Origin: GCA-2724215 sp015660315
GTDB taxonomy: Bacteria > Latescibacterota > UBA2968 > UBA8231
Reading direction: 5' to 3'
NCBI GenBank assembly: GCA_029941315.1
Contig: JAPYQE010000166.1
Span: 1-14,268 of the forward strand
Length of the DNA: 14,268 nt
Shown here one piece after another: positions 1 through 7,323 of this stretch; within the stretch, counting starts at the first letter, position 1, and each line of letters opens with the position of its first letter. Below the pieces are notes generated by a model, which ran no database searches, was not told the DNA's origin, and saw nothing but the letters and a program-made list of their open reading frames with translations. The position numbers and the translations under genes are program-made.

Positions 1-2021
1 GCCGCTCCTTGTGACACCTCAGCATCGAGAGGATTGGATGATGCCTGACCGGCTTCGAGTGCTTTCTTGCGTTTAGCGGTAACGGATAAACCGACGCAAA
101 GGACCGAGAGAATCGGACAGACCGAAGCCATCGACAAGATACCGAATCCTTCTACCACACCGACCTCACCACCAATGCCTAAGCCCATCGACAGTACTAG
201 TGGAACCGTGATTGGCCCCGTTGTGACACCCGCGCTATCCCAACCAATATTTACAAATTCTTCGGTCGAGAAAAAGGTGATCGCCAGAAGGATGATATAC
301 GGTGGCCCGCACATTACGATAAGAGGTATATCAAACATAATCTTAGCCACGCCAAATGCTATCCCAAAACCAACACCGACAGCCACTGCTTGCATCAAAA
401 GTGATTTTTTAAAAGTACCAACCGTGAGCTCTTCAACTGTCGCACCCAAGGCGTTGAGAGCGGGTTCGGCCAACGTTGCTCCATATCCAAGAATGAACGC
501 AAAGATTAAGACAACGAGGATTCCGCCAAGGCCACCTTCTGCCCCATAAAGAGGGCCGATCGAAGGCAAATATTCATATGTCTCGCGATCAATATCGAAA
601 TCTTGATCTTGATATGGAATGGTCTCGTATTTCTCATCAACATAGGCTATAAAAAACGACTTCTTTTCTCCGTCAGCCGTAATTGCAGTCTGCACGACTA
701 ACGGGTCAAAATTTTTGAGTACGGTTTTTTGGTCTGGCAATTGGACCGTCTTATAGGCCGCCGGAATCTTGCCGCCAATTTGATCGCCCAGTTTCGACAG
801 ACCAAGTTCGATCCCGATACTAAAGACGGACATACCAACTATGGCGAATCCCAAACCGAGAAAGGTCTCGTCTGCACGTGGCAGGCGTTCACGTAGTAAA
901 ACCCACAAGACCAGCAACATTGGCACTCCGAGCAAGCCGATCGCCTGAACTCCTGTCTGAAAATTTTTCAATAGAATCTCAAGCACTCCCGTCTGGATCT
1001 GCTCTGCTCCGGCAAACTCAAGGCGCAATTCAGCTACTTTAGTTGCAACATCAGCACGAGACTCTTGCGCTAACCCAGAGAGGTAAGATTCTTGTACCGC
1101 CTCATCAGTATGCTCAACCATGTAACGCAACTGAGCTGATTCGTCAATGAATAGCGAAGCCGTTTTCTCGTGGGCGAAGAAACGTGCCGGATTGGAATCG
1201 GGTTCGGGGACTTGGCCGACGTAGCACACACCCAAAATAAGCACGGTAACTATTGGGAATAACGAGGCCAATGTCACTACACCAAATCCGGCAGCCCCCT
1301 CTTCGCCATCGCCAAATATACGTGAAATACCAATTCCCAATGCCAATACCAAAGGCACTGTCACGGGGCCGGTAGTCACAGCACCGCAGTCCCAGGCTAG
1401 ACCCGCTAAATGAAGAAGATTTTCGCTGTACATGCACGCGAATGCCGTTGCTGTCAAAAGCGATCCCACAAGTACGAATATGAACGGTTTGAGCGACCAG
1501 CCATACTTGAAGCGCAGCATGCCAAAAGCCACAGCGATCCCAACCCCGGTACCGACACTATATACTAAAACCTCCGATACCTTATTGAGCAGGAAAAAAA
1601 GTAGCGGCGCTTCCCACGCTTTAACCGACATACCAGCCGCCTTCAGAACGCCAATAGCAGGCTCAGCAAGCGTAGCAAGAAAACCGAGGGCGAGCGCGAA
1701 CAGAAGTATGACAAGTAGAGACTGCTTCTGCGGCAATTTGACACCTACAATTTCTCCCAGCGGCATCAAGCCCAATACGAGCCCTTCCATGAAGAAGGTG
1801 AGCCCCACTACGACCAGCGCGATACCACCAGCGATCACCGAAGCTTCTGCTATAGCTACCCCTAACACAATGGTTTGGAATAAAAACAGGTAGGTGATTA
1901 TAAGCCACACCGCTTTGACTTGTTCAAGAAGACGATCTTGAACATATGGGCCAATTATTTTGAGTCCTTGCGAGAAGGATACCTTGACCTTCCCCGAAGT
2001 TTGTTGCCCCGTTTGTGTCAT
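1..2021 (-). CDS. DUF1538 family membrane protein, two tandem domains, 3' end outside the window
   Basis: Reading the minus strand from the ATG at 2021 gives 673 codons without a stop up to the window edge, so the C-terminus is missing. The protein is strongly hydrophobic and has two homologous halves. The first (about residues 40-270) carries LATLAEPAIGVL and WDCGAVTTGPVTVPLVLALG; the second (about 490-655) carries YGATLAEPALNAL and WDSAGVTTGPITVPLVLSMG. The repeated TLAEPA and GxVTTGPxTVPLVL signatures are those of DUF1538, a multi-pass inner-membrane family thought to transport something, with no proven substrate. Between the halves lies a charged, soluble stretch (about 272-335) and a second polar loop (about 390-480). 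The start is set by AAGGAG seven bases upstream. In marine bacteria such genes often neighbour a PII-like regulator (from memory); that side is outside the window. Codons are clearly more A/T-ending than in the GC-rich genes at 2852-11068. Confidence 0.9.
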   Translation of the reverse strand, partial: MTQTGQQTSGKVKVSFSQGLKIIGPYVQDRLLEQVKAVWLIITYLFLFQTIVLGVAIAEASVIAGGIALVVVGLTFFMEGLVLGLMPLGEIVGVKLPQKQSLLVILLFALALGFLATLAEPAIGVLKAAGMSVKAWEAPLLFFLLNKVSEVLVYSVGTGVGIAVAFGMLRFKYGWSLKPFIFVLVGSLLTATAFACMYSENLLHLAGLAWDCGAVTTGPVTVPLVLALGIGISRIFGDGEEGAAGFGVVTLASLFPIVTVLILGVCYVGQVPEPDSNPARFFAHEKTASLFIDESAQLRYMVEHTDEAVQESYLSGLAQESRADVATKVAELRLEFAGAEQIQTGVLEILLKNFQTGVQAIGLLGVPMLLVLWVLLRERLPRADETFLGLGFAIVGMSVFSIGIELGLSKLGDQIGGKIPAAYKTVQLPDQKTVLKNFDPLVVQTAITADGEKKSFFIAYVDEKYETIPYQDQDFDIDRETYEYLPSIGPLYGAEGGLGGILVVLIFAFILGYGATLAEPALNALGATVEELTVGTFKKSLLMQAVAVGVGFGIAFGVAKIMFDIPLIVMCGPPYIILLAITFFSTEEFVNIGWDSAGVTTGPITVPLVLSMGLGIGGEVGVVEGFGILSMASVCPILSVLCVGLSVTAKRKKALEAGQASSNPLDAEVSQGA

Positions 2022-2028
2022 GCAATTT

Positions 2029-2034
2029 CTCCTT
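2029..2034 (-). promoter_or_regulatory. Shine-Dalgarno site of the DUF1538 gene
   Basis: AAGGAG on the minus strand, seven bases before the ATG at 2021. It is the best ribosome-binding site in the window and fixes the start of the gene. I could not find a convincing -35/-10 pair further upstream. Confidence 0.8.
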
Positions 2035-2819
2035 GTCGAACACAAATACTCAATTTGATAATCAACAAATATTCTAGCCTCAACCAGTTGCGCAAAGCGT
2101 GAGCAATATGCCCACAGTTCGTCAACTTGGCTTTGAATGACTCTTCGGACAAAAAGGCACCCCTATTTTTGAATACCGGCAGAATCTCTTTCCTGGATCG
2201 TAGGTCCGCGACAAAACACCCAAACCTGCGAGCTGTCTACATTTTGCGATAGTCGCCGGAGCTTGTCTGTGAGAAATACGGTTCCTCACTTTCGACAGCT
2301 CAATTTTCCAGTAGCCTAGGTCGTAATTACGATCTGGTTGGTTGCTGTATTTTATTTTTGCGGATCCATCCGGTCTGTCTGTAAATCTGACCGGCAGATA
2401 ACCAATTATTTGTCTGCTTACCCCAATCATACCTATAGAATATACAACATGTTGCGAGTCGCTCCTATCAGAAAACTCTGACTGTAATTGGACCTCTCGT
2501 AATGTAGCAAGTCCTGAGAACGTATGAATAAGTCCCATCTGCGGAGGAGCCTATCCCAAGCGATGCGTTCTGCCTACCGAAATCCATGATAGGCTGTCTA
2601 TCCAAAAGTGCATACGGAACCCCGCGTTCTACCGAAACGCCGAGACCAACAGAGGGATTAACGAGGGTACAAATGACGTTGTTACGCGCAGACCATTACA
2701 ATCTAATACGAAGCGATGAACTGGCCGAACCACAGCAAAATGTGCGAGATAATTAAGCCTCCGAATCCGTAAAGGCCATGCAATCAGGATTGGCGCAAGG
2801 CCAAGCGATAGGAAAACCC

Positions 2820-2847
2820 GTAAGGCCTTTTATCTAAAAGTCCTTAC
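2820..2847 (-). terminator. Probable intrinsic terminator of the PhyH gene
   Basis: A 12-base stem with one mismatch and a four-base loop (arms 2820-2831 and 2836-2847) begins four bases after the PhyH stop codon. On the minus strand it is followed by GGGTTTTCC, a short T run of four, so it is a moderate rather than classical terminator. It separates PhyH from the DUF1538 gene. Confidence 0.6.
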
Positions 2848-2851
2848 CACA

Positions 2852-3919
2852 TCACGCCTCGGAGGTCATCGCAACGACAGCACGGACGGCCTCGCTCCAG
2901 TCATCCCAAAGCCCAGCCCCCTCCGCACGTGGCTCCGGCGGCGGGGCGGGTGGCCCAAGCTCAAGTCCATAGTGCGCCCTCACCGAGGGCGGTGGTGATG
3001 GTTGCGGCCCTTTGATATAACGGCCGTTGTATGTTCTGTCATACACAGACTTTTTATATGCATCGTAAGTAATCATCTGTCGAATCTGCGGGGGATTGCT
3101 GTAGTTCGGCGTTGCGGAGTGGAACATTCGCCCATGCCACAGGACCACATCTCCCTCGTCACCAAAAAACTCGAAGGGTTCAATGCCGGCGAGTACGTCC
3201 CTAAGACCTGGAGGCTGTGGCAGCACGAATGCCGCGGCGGAATTATCCGGATGGGGCGGGTGCAAGATCGAATAGCGGGCGATGTCTGCGGAGCCCGGCT
3301 CAGCTTCGTAGAGCAAGCGGTGACTGCCTGGGAAGAGGGCAATTCCACCCCCACCCTTCGGAACCTTATCAATGTAGCCACTCACCACCAGATGCATCGG
3401 CTCCGGGTCAATATGCGCACCAGCACGGGCGGCTTCTGCCATCGAAGGTGAAGAGCTCGTGCGCTCTTTCGGCAGCACGCAGTAGACACCGCGCAACTCC
3501 TTGCCGCCCCAAACCGGCCAACCACGCAGTCGGCTTCCACCAGGATCCGGATCGGCCGCAGAGGAACTTACCTCTGGTGTCACAACTTCGCCGAGGAGTT
3601 GCTCGAACCATGGGAACACACGGCGTGGGAGCAAGTCGATCATGTCCTCATCGCCAGAGAGTTCACGCAATCGCCAGGCGCAGTCACCAGTGCGATCATT
3701 CATGCCATCAGGCGTGCTTTGACGGTCCGCTTCCGGGATACCGTTCACCCAGGTTTTAGGGTCGTCTCGTCGCAAGTGACTTGAGCTATTTCCCACCCAC
3801 AGCCTGTCCCGTGCTGCGACACAAAGTTTGGGGTCGAGGATATTTCGTTTAACGAGGAATCCGTTCACAATAAACTGTTGGATCTCTTCTCTACTAAGTG
3901 CTGCCAATGCTGTGTCCAT
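2852..3919 (-). CDS. Phytanoyl-CoA dioxygenase (PhyH) family protein
   Basis: A 355-residue protein of the Fe(II)/2-oxoglutarate-dependent PhyH superfamily, which hydroxylates or otherwise oxidises small molecules; the substrate cannot be read from sequence. The family's metal triad is visible: H169-x-D171 (AGAHIDPEPMHL) and a distal His in WHGRMFHSATP (H262 or H267, the latter preferred). R280 (PPQIRQMITY) is in place to bind 2-oxoglutarate. The N-terminus has the typical helix LSREEIQQFIVNGFLVKRNIL. There is no signal peptide, so it should be cytoplasmic. The C-terminal 45 residues are proline-rich and variable. The ATG at 3919 has only a weak purine-rich site (AGAAGA) ahead of it. A promoter-like TATAAT, part of a dispersed repeat, ends 42 bases upstream. 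Its stop is followed at once by a terminator-like hairpin, so it is probably a single-gene transcript. Confidence 0.88.
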   Translation of the reverse strand: MDTALAALSREEIQQFIVNGFLVKRNILDPKLCVAARDRLWVGNSSSHLRRDDPKTWVNGIPEADRQSTPDGMNDRTGDCAWRLRELSGDEDMIDLLPRRVFPWFEQLLGEVVTPEVSSSAADPDPGGSRLRGWPVWGGKELRGVYCVLPKERTSSSPSMAEAARAGAHIDPEPMHLVVSGYIDKVPKGGGGIALFPGSHRLLYEAEPGSADIARYSILHPPHPDNSAAAFVLPQPPGLRDVLAGIEPFEFFGDEGDVVLWHGRMFHSATPNYSNPPQIRQMITYDAYKKSVYDRTYNGRYIKGPQPSPPPSVRAHYGLELGPPAPPPEPRAEGAGLWDDWSEAVRAVVAMTSEA

Positions 3920-3961
3920 AGGAATAAGTCTTCTTTCTTCAATTGAGTGCAGAAAACAGGC

Positions 3962-3993
3962 ATTATAAAGGGCCTTTTAGGGGGGCGGGTCAA
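3962..3993 (-). promoter_or_regulatory. Candidate promoter for the PhyH gene (repeat-borne)
   Basis: On the minus strand TTGACC (3993-3988) and TATAAT (3967-3962) are separated by 20 bases. The -10 is a perfect consensus, but the spacer is longer than the usual 16-18. A predicted transcript start near 3955 would leave a leader of about 36 bases before the ATG at 3919, a normal distance. Spacers of 19-20 are known from promoters controlled by MerR-type regulators, but no such regulator is seen here. Confidence 0.5.
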
Positions 3994-4022
3994 GCGGTGT
4001 GGGTGTGCTTGGAGCAGCCTGG
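3962..4022 (-). repeat. Dispersed repeat, copy 1 (short, diverged)
   Basis: Bases 3962-3997 match the other two copies (7243 and 11317 onward) with essentially one substitution: attataaagggccttttag, then a G-rich stretch, then gggtcaagcgg. Weaker similarity continues to ggagcagcctgg at 4022 and then stops. This copy lacks the rest of the 216-base unit and the integrase stub. It has the same orientation as the others and lies immediately upstream of the PhyH gene. Confidence 0.85.
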
Positions 4023-4238
4023 TGGGGGCCGGCCTTTGCGCCGCGTCTGCTGCCGACGCGGTCCACCCCGAGCGATGAAAGAGCCTGTTTTAGAGGCTTA
4101 TGTGCATAACCCTGGCCATTGATGAAATAGGGTCGGTAGTTCATCTCTCACGTTATTACCAAACCGCACCGTGCCCATCACGACCGCACCCGCTTCAATT
4201 GGATAGAACGCCCGTTGCAGAAGGAGACCGCCGCGCGG
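4023..4238. other. Spacer behind the serine hydrolase with two hairpins
   Basis: Contains a 7-base perfect stem CCGCGTC/GACGCGG with a 7-base loop (4041-4061) and a weaker stem AGCCT/AGGCT (4082-4098). On the minus strand the second is followed by CTTT and could be a weak terminator for the operon that ends at 4239. The minus frame of the serine hydrolase stays open for about 46 codons after its TAG; I recognise no homology in it. Confidence 0.45.
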
Positions 4239-5744
4239 CTAGGGGAAGTCGCTGATCAGTTGCGGCCGTCGAATCTGGCCGAAGGACACGTTATAGCCGA
4301 AGTCGAAGCGCACGCGCCCTTCGCTGAAGTCGAATTCGAGCTTGGCGGAGTAGGGCATTTCAAGAAAAAAGATCCTGGCCATAAAGGTGTCGGCAGCGGT
4401 CCAGCCACCGCTGGTGGCGATCGGCTCAAGACGGCGGTTGTCGTAAGAGGTTTCGCCTTTGAGCCAGGTGCCGTGACCAACTTCAATGCGGTGCTCGCCC
4501 TGATCGTCGTGGATAATCAAGGCGTTGCTGTTGCGGCCGAAGTCAAAGGACATCGACTCGACGCCCTGCTCGTTGTCGTCGAATTCAAATATCTGGTCCG
4601 AGAGTTCGGGGCCTCGCATCGAATAGGAAGCCGCCCGCAACGGCTTGAGGAAGAGGAACGAGATCTTGTCGGCGAGTACCGCATGGGACTGGTCAGCCGC
4701 CGGTAAGGCTTCGGGTTTCATCGCAGGGAGCAAGTGATCCCAGACAAGGTCGAGCACGTCTTGTGCTTTGCGGTTGCGGACGCCGCCGGTAATGGCCAGC
4801 ACCGCGTCCTGCTCGGGCAAGACAATGCAAAACTGCCCGAAGGCCCCGTCTGTGCGGTAGCTCCCATGGCGACCGCGCCAAAACAGGTAACCATAGCCCT
4901 GTTCCCAGTCGCTGTCGGGGTCGCTGCCACTGGAGGTCTGGCGCGACGTGGCCGCCTCAACCCACGCCTCGCTGAGGACGCGTTCGCCGTCCCACACACC
5001 TTTTTGCAGGTAGAGTTGGCCGAAGCGGGCAATGTCCTCAGTCTTGATCCGCAGGCCCCAACCACCGACGGTAATGCCCTGCGGGCTCTCCTGCCAGCGG
5101 TAGCCATTTATCCCCAAGCGCTCGAAGAGGCGCGGCTCGAGGTAATCGACGACATTGTCACCCGTCGCCTTTTGCAAAATCGCCGCGAGTATATACGTCG
5201 CGCCGGTGTTATAGGCAAAGTGAGTGCCCGGTTTGTGCTCGACTGGCAAGCTGAGGAAGGTCCGGACCCAGGGGGCGTCGTCGCCTGCAAAGAATCTGCC
5301 GAGCGTGTCGTCCTGATGGCCGCTGCTCATCACCAACAGATCGCGGATGCGCATAGCTTCGAGGTTGCGATGTGGTACGGCAGGAGCTTCATCGGGAAAG
5401 TAGTCGAGGACCCGGTCGTCGAGTGTGAGCTCGCCATTGGCAACGGCGATGCCGATGGCAGTCGAGACGAAGCTGGTGCTCAGCGAATAGAGCCGATGGC
5501 GGCGCTCGGCCGCATACGGGTACCACCAGCCTTCGGCCACGACCTTACCATGGCGCAATAGCATAAAACTGTGCAGCGCGTCGATCTCGCCTTCGAGGGC
5601 TTTGACGAAATTGAGAATGGCCGTGGAGGAAATACCCTGTTCCTCAGGCGTGCTGCGCGGGAGGGGCTGGGCCATAGTTTCCGCGGTGCTGAGGGCGCTT
5701 AGCGCCAATAAAAACAGTACGGCGGTGTTTTTCATTATAGCCAT
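4239..5744 (-). CDS. Secreted serine hydrolase (class C beta-lactamase fold), catalytic Lys replaced by Thr
   Basis: A 501-residue protein of the beta-lactamase/esterase-like family (COG1680 type). The start chosen is the ATG at 5744, 14 bases after the sulfatase stop, with AGGGA in front; it begins a clear signal peptide (MAIMKNTAVLFLLALSALST, cleavage likely near residue 25). The hydrolase domain covers about 30-345: the active-site segment HRLYSLSTSFVSTAIG (Ser87), the second motif FAYNTGATY (Tyr178) and a third region YRTDGAFGQF (296-305). Residues about 375-501 form a separate beta-rich C-terminal domain. In the family the first motif is SxxK (normally SLSK); here it reads S87-L-S-T90 with codon ACC, so the general base is missing. 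The protein may be inactive, binding-only or mechanistically altered. Such enzymes cleave esters, peptides or amides, usually in the periplasm. It is co-transcribed with the upstream sulfatase. Confidence 0.88.
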   Translation of the reverse strand: MAIMKNTAVLFLLALSALSTAETMAQPLPRSTPEEQGISSTAILNFVKALEGEIDALHSFMLLRHGKVVAEGWWYPYAAERRHRLYSLSTSFVSTAIGIAVANGELTLDDRVLDYFPDEAPAVPHRNLEAMRIRDLLVMSSGHQDDTLGRFFAGDDAPWVRTFLSLPVEHKPGTHFAYNTGATYILAAILQKATGDNVVDYLEPRLFERLGINGYRWQESPQGITVGGWGLRIKTEDIARFGQLYLQKGVWDGERVLSEAWVEAATSRQTSSGSDPDSDWEQGYGYLFWRGRHGSYRTDGAFGQFCIVLPEQDAVLAITGGVRNRKAQDVLDLVWDHLLPAMKPEALPAADQSHAVLADKISFLFLKPLRAASYSMRGPELSDQIFEFDDNEQGVESMSFDFGRNSNALIIHDDQGEHRIEVGHGTWLKGETSYDNRRLEPIATSGGWTAADTFMARIFFLEMPYSAKLEFDFSEGRVRFDFGYNVSFGQIRRPQLISDFP

Positions 5745-5758
5745 GGGAATCCCTGCGG

Positions 5759-7084
5759 CTATTCGCCCGTGATCAAGGGCTCCTGGCCCGGAGAGAAGAC
5801 ATCGACATCGGTGACCTGTGCACCCTGGGGGATTGGCACCGGGCCAACGAGCAGAGGGTCGGCGGTCGCCGCCATCCAGTCGTCGAGCCGGCGGCACAGC
5901 GCCGCTAACGTTGGCGCCAGCTCGGGCCGGTCGCTGAGGTTGTTTTGTTGCTCGGGGTCGAAGTAGTGGTCGTAGAGCATCTCTTGGTGACGCGGTTGCT
6001 GTTGCCAGCCGTGCTCGATCAGATCGCTCTTGGCCGGGGTATCGTCGGTGTTGGGCAGCACGAGTTTTTCGCGCTGGTCGAAGCGACGAATGTAAATGTG
6101 ACGCTCGTCGCGGACACCGCGCATCGGCTCATAGGCCGCGTGGTAGGTCTGCTCAAAAAACAAATGCTCGTGCAGGCGTTCGACTCGACCATCGACCAGC
6201 GGCAACAGCGATTCTCCCTGCAGCCACGGCGGCCGCTCTAAGCCCGCCAGCTCGCACACCGTCGGCATCAGGTCCATCAGCGAGACCATCGCATCGAAGG
6301 TCTTGCCGCCGTTGAAGTGTGCGGGGCCGCGGGCGATAAGGAAGGCGGCGTTGCCGTGCTCGCCGACGCTGCCGATGTGCAGCGGCCACTGTAGGCCGTG
6401 GTCGGTGAAGGCGAAAACATAGGTATTGGCGTCGAGGCCGGAGGCGGCTAAAGCGTCGAGTATGGCGCCGAAGCCGGCATCCATCTGCCGCGCACTGCGC
6501 TTGTAGCCGGCGGCCATCGCCCGCAATTCCGGGGTGTCGGGAAAGGGGGGCGGCGGGGTGCAGTGGTCAGGATTTTCGGCCGGATGAGTCTCGGGCTGCG
6601 GCTCGGGATAGGGGGTATGCGTCTCGGTGGTGCCGACGCTGAGGAAGAAGGGTTGTTGCGACTTTGTGTGCAGGTAGTCGCAGACGGCTTCGGCGGCTTC
6701 GGCGGCAACGGCAGTGTCGGCAAGCTCGCAGTGGTAGGCGTCAGCAAAGGTGCCGGACTGGTGGGGAACGAGATGTTCTGTGCCGCAGTGGGCCGTCTGG
6801 TAGCCGTGCCCGCCGAGCACCCGGGCCAGGTGGCGCTCGGGATGCGCGAGGGCGAAACCCCGGTGGGCCAGACCGAGCATACCACTGCAGTGCGGGTATT
6901 CGCCGGTCAGGAAGGAGGCACGACTGGGTGAGCAGGACGGGGCGGCGGAGAAGGCACGGCGGAACAGGGCACCCCCGCGGGCGAGGCGCATTAAGTTCGG
7001 GGTGGGCACGGCGTGACCGTAGGGCTCGATAAAGCGACCGCTATTGTGGGAGTGCAGGAAGACTATGTTGGGCCGTGTGGGCAT
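5759..7084 (-). CDS. Formylglycine-type sulfatase, heparan N-sulfatase-like
   Basis: A 441-residue alkaline-phosphatase-superfamily sulfatase that hydrolyses sulfate esters or sulfamates. The activation motif C51-S-P-S-R is present in SCSPSRASFLTG, with Cys51 the residue to be converted to formylglycine. The surrounding pattern (SCSPSRASFLTG followed by GMLGL) and the TDHG motif (227-230, FAFTDHG) resemble sulfoglucosamine sulfohydrolase (SGSH, family S1_8) more than arylsulfatase A. The N-terminal metal site reads PNIVFLHSHNSGRF; relatives I remember have Asp where Asn14 stands. There is no signal peptide, so unless the start is wrong the enzyme is cytoplasmic. The maturation enzyme is not in the window. 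The ATG at 7084 lacks a good ribosome-binding site, but a stop lies in frame shortly upstream. It is first in an operon with the serine hydrolase, 14 bases downstream, and may be driven from the repeat-borne promoter at 7243-7274. Confidence 0.9.
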   Translation of the reverse strand: MPTRPNIVFLHSHNSGRFIEPYGHAVPTPNLMRLARGGALFRRAFSAAPSCSPSRASFLTGEYPHCSGMLGLAHRGFALAHPERHLARVLGGHGYQTAHCGTEHLVPHQSGTFADAYHCELADTAVAAEAAEAVCDYLHTKSQQPFFLSVGTTETHTPYPEPQPETHPAENPDHCTPPPPFPDTPELRAMAAGYKRSARQMDAGFGAILDALAASGLDANTYVFAFTDHGLQWPLHIGSVGEHGNAAFLIARGPAHFNGGKTFDAMVSLMDLMPTVCELAGLERPPWLQGESLLPLVDGRVERLHEHLFFEQTYHAAYEPMRGVRDERHIYIRRFDQREKLVLPNTDDTPAKSDLIEHGWQQQPRHQEMLYDHYFDPEQQNNLSDRPELAPTLAALCRRLDDWMAATADPLLVGPVPIPQGAQVTDVDVFSPGQEPLITGE

Positions 7085-7242
7085 GCTTGCCGGGCCTGGT
7101 TTGAGTGGTTGGTATCACCTGCGTGCGGTCGATTGGTCGTGTTGATGCGGGCGACGCTCAAGGACGGCACCGTTGGTTGCAGCGAGGCCAATAAGCCGAT
7201 CAGGGCCGGTCGAGGCAGCGCTAACCGGCTCAATGCATAGGA

Positions 7243-7274
7243 ATTATAAAGGGCCTTTTAGGGGGCCGGGTCAA
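7243..7274 (-). promoter_or_regulatory. Candidate promoter for the sulfatase/serine hydrolase operon (repeat-borne)
   Basis: TTGACC (7274-7269) and TATAAT (7248-7243) on the minus strand with a 20-base spacer, identical in layout to copy 1. A transcript from here would have a leader of about 150 bases before the ATG at 7084. No other strong promoter is visible in 7085-7230. Confidence 0.4.
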
Positions 7275-7323
7275 GCGGAGGGGGGGGTAGTGGAGCGGCC
7301 TGGCCTACGATATGCCCTCGGGC

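Larger units (their letters stand above)
2022..2851. other. Long intergenic region, no supported gene
   Basis: About 830 bases between the DUF1538 start and the PhyH stop. An open frame of 138 codons exists on the minus strand (2122-2538), but it has an anti-Shine-Dalgarno sequence in front of its ATG and resembles no family I know. Visible structures are a perfect 12-base palindrome TCGTAATTACGA (2321-2332), an inverted repeat CCGGTC/GACCGG (2370-2394), and the terminator-like hairpin at 2820-2847. The DUF1538 promoter must lie here if that gene is transcribed alone. Confidence 0.5.

Noticed and set aside
67..1893. Plus-strand open frames at 67-549 and 1432-1893
   Set aside because: Proline/threonine/serine-rich products that mirror the hydrophobic DUF1538 gene on the other strand; no family similarity.
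2122..2538. A 138-codon minus-strand frame in the long spacer
   Set aside because: No ribosome-binding site, no similarity I recognise and no coding-like pattern; kept only as a remark on the spacer.
4734..5561. A 275-codon open frame on the plus strand
   Set aside because: Antisense shadow of the serine hydrolase, whose motifs are unmistakable on the minus strand.
5745..5897. An earlier start for the serine hydrolase at 5897
   Set aside because: It would overlap the sulfatase by 139 bases and bury the signal peptide; the ATG at 5744 has a ribosome-binding site and begins the signal peptide.
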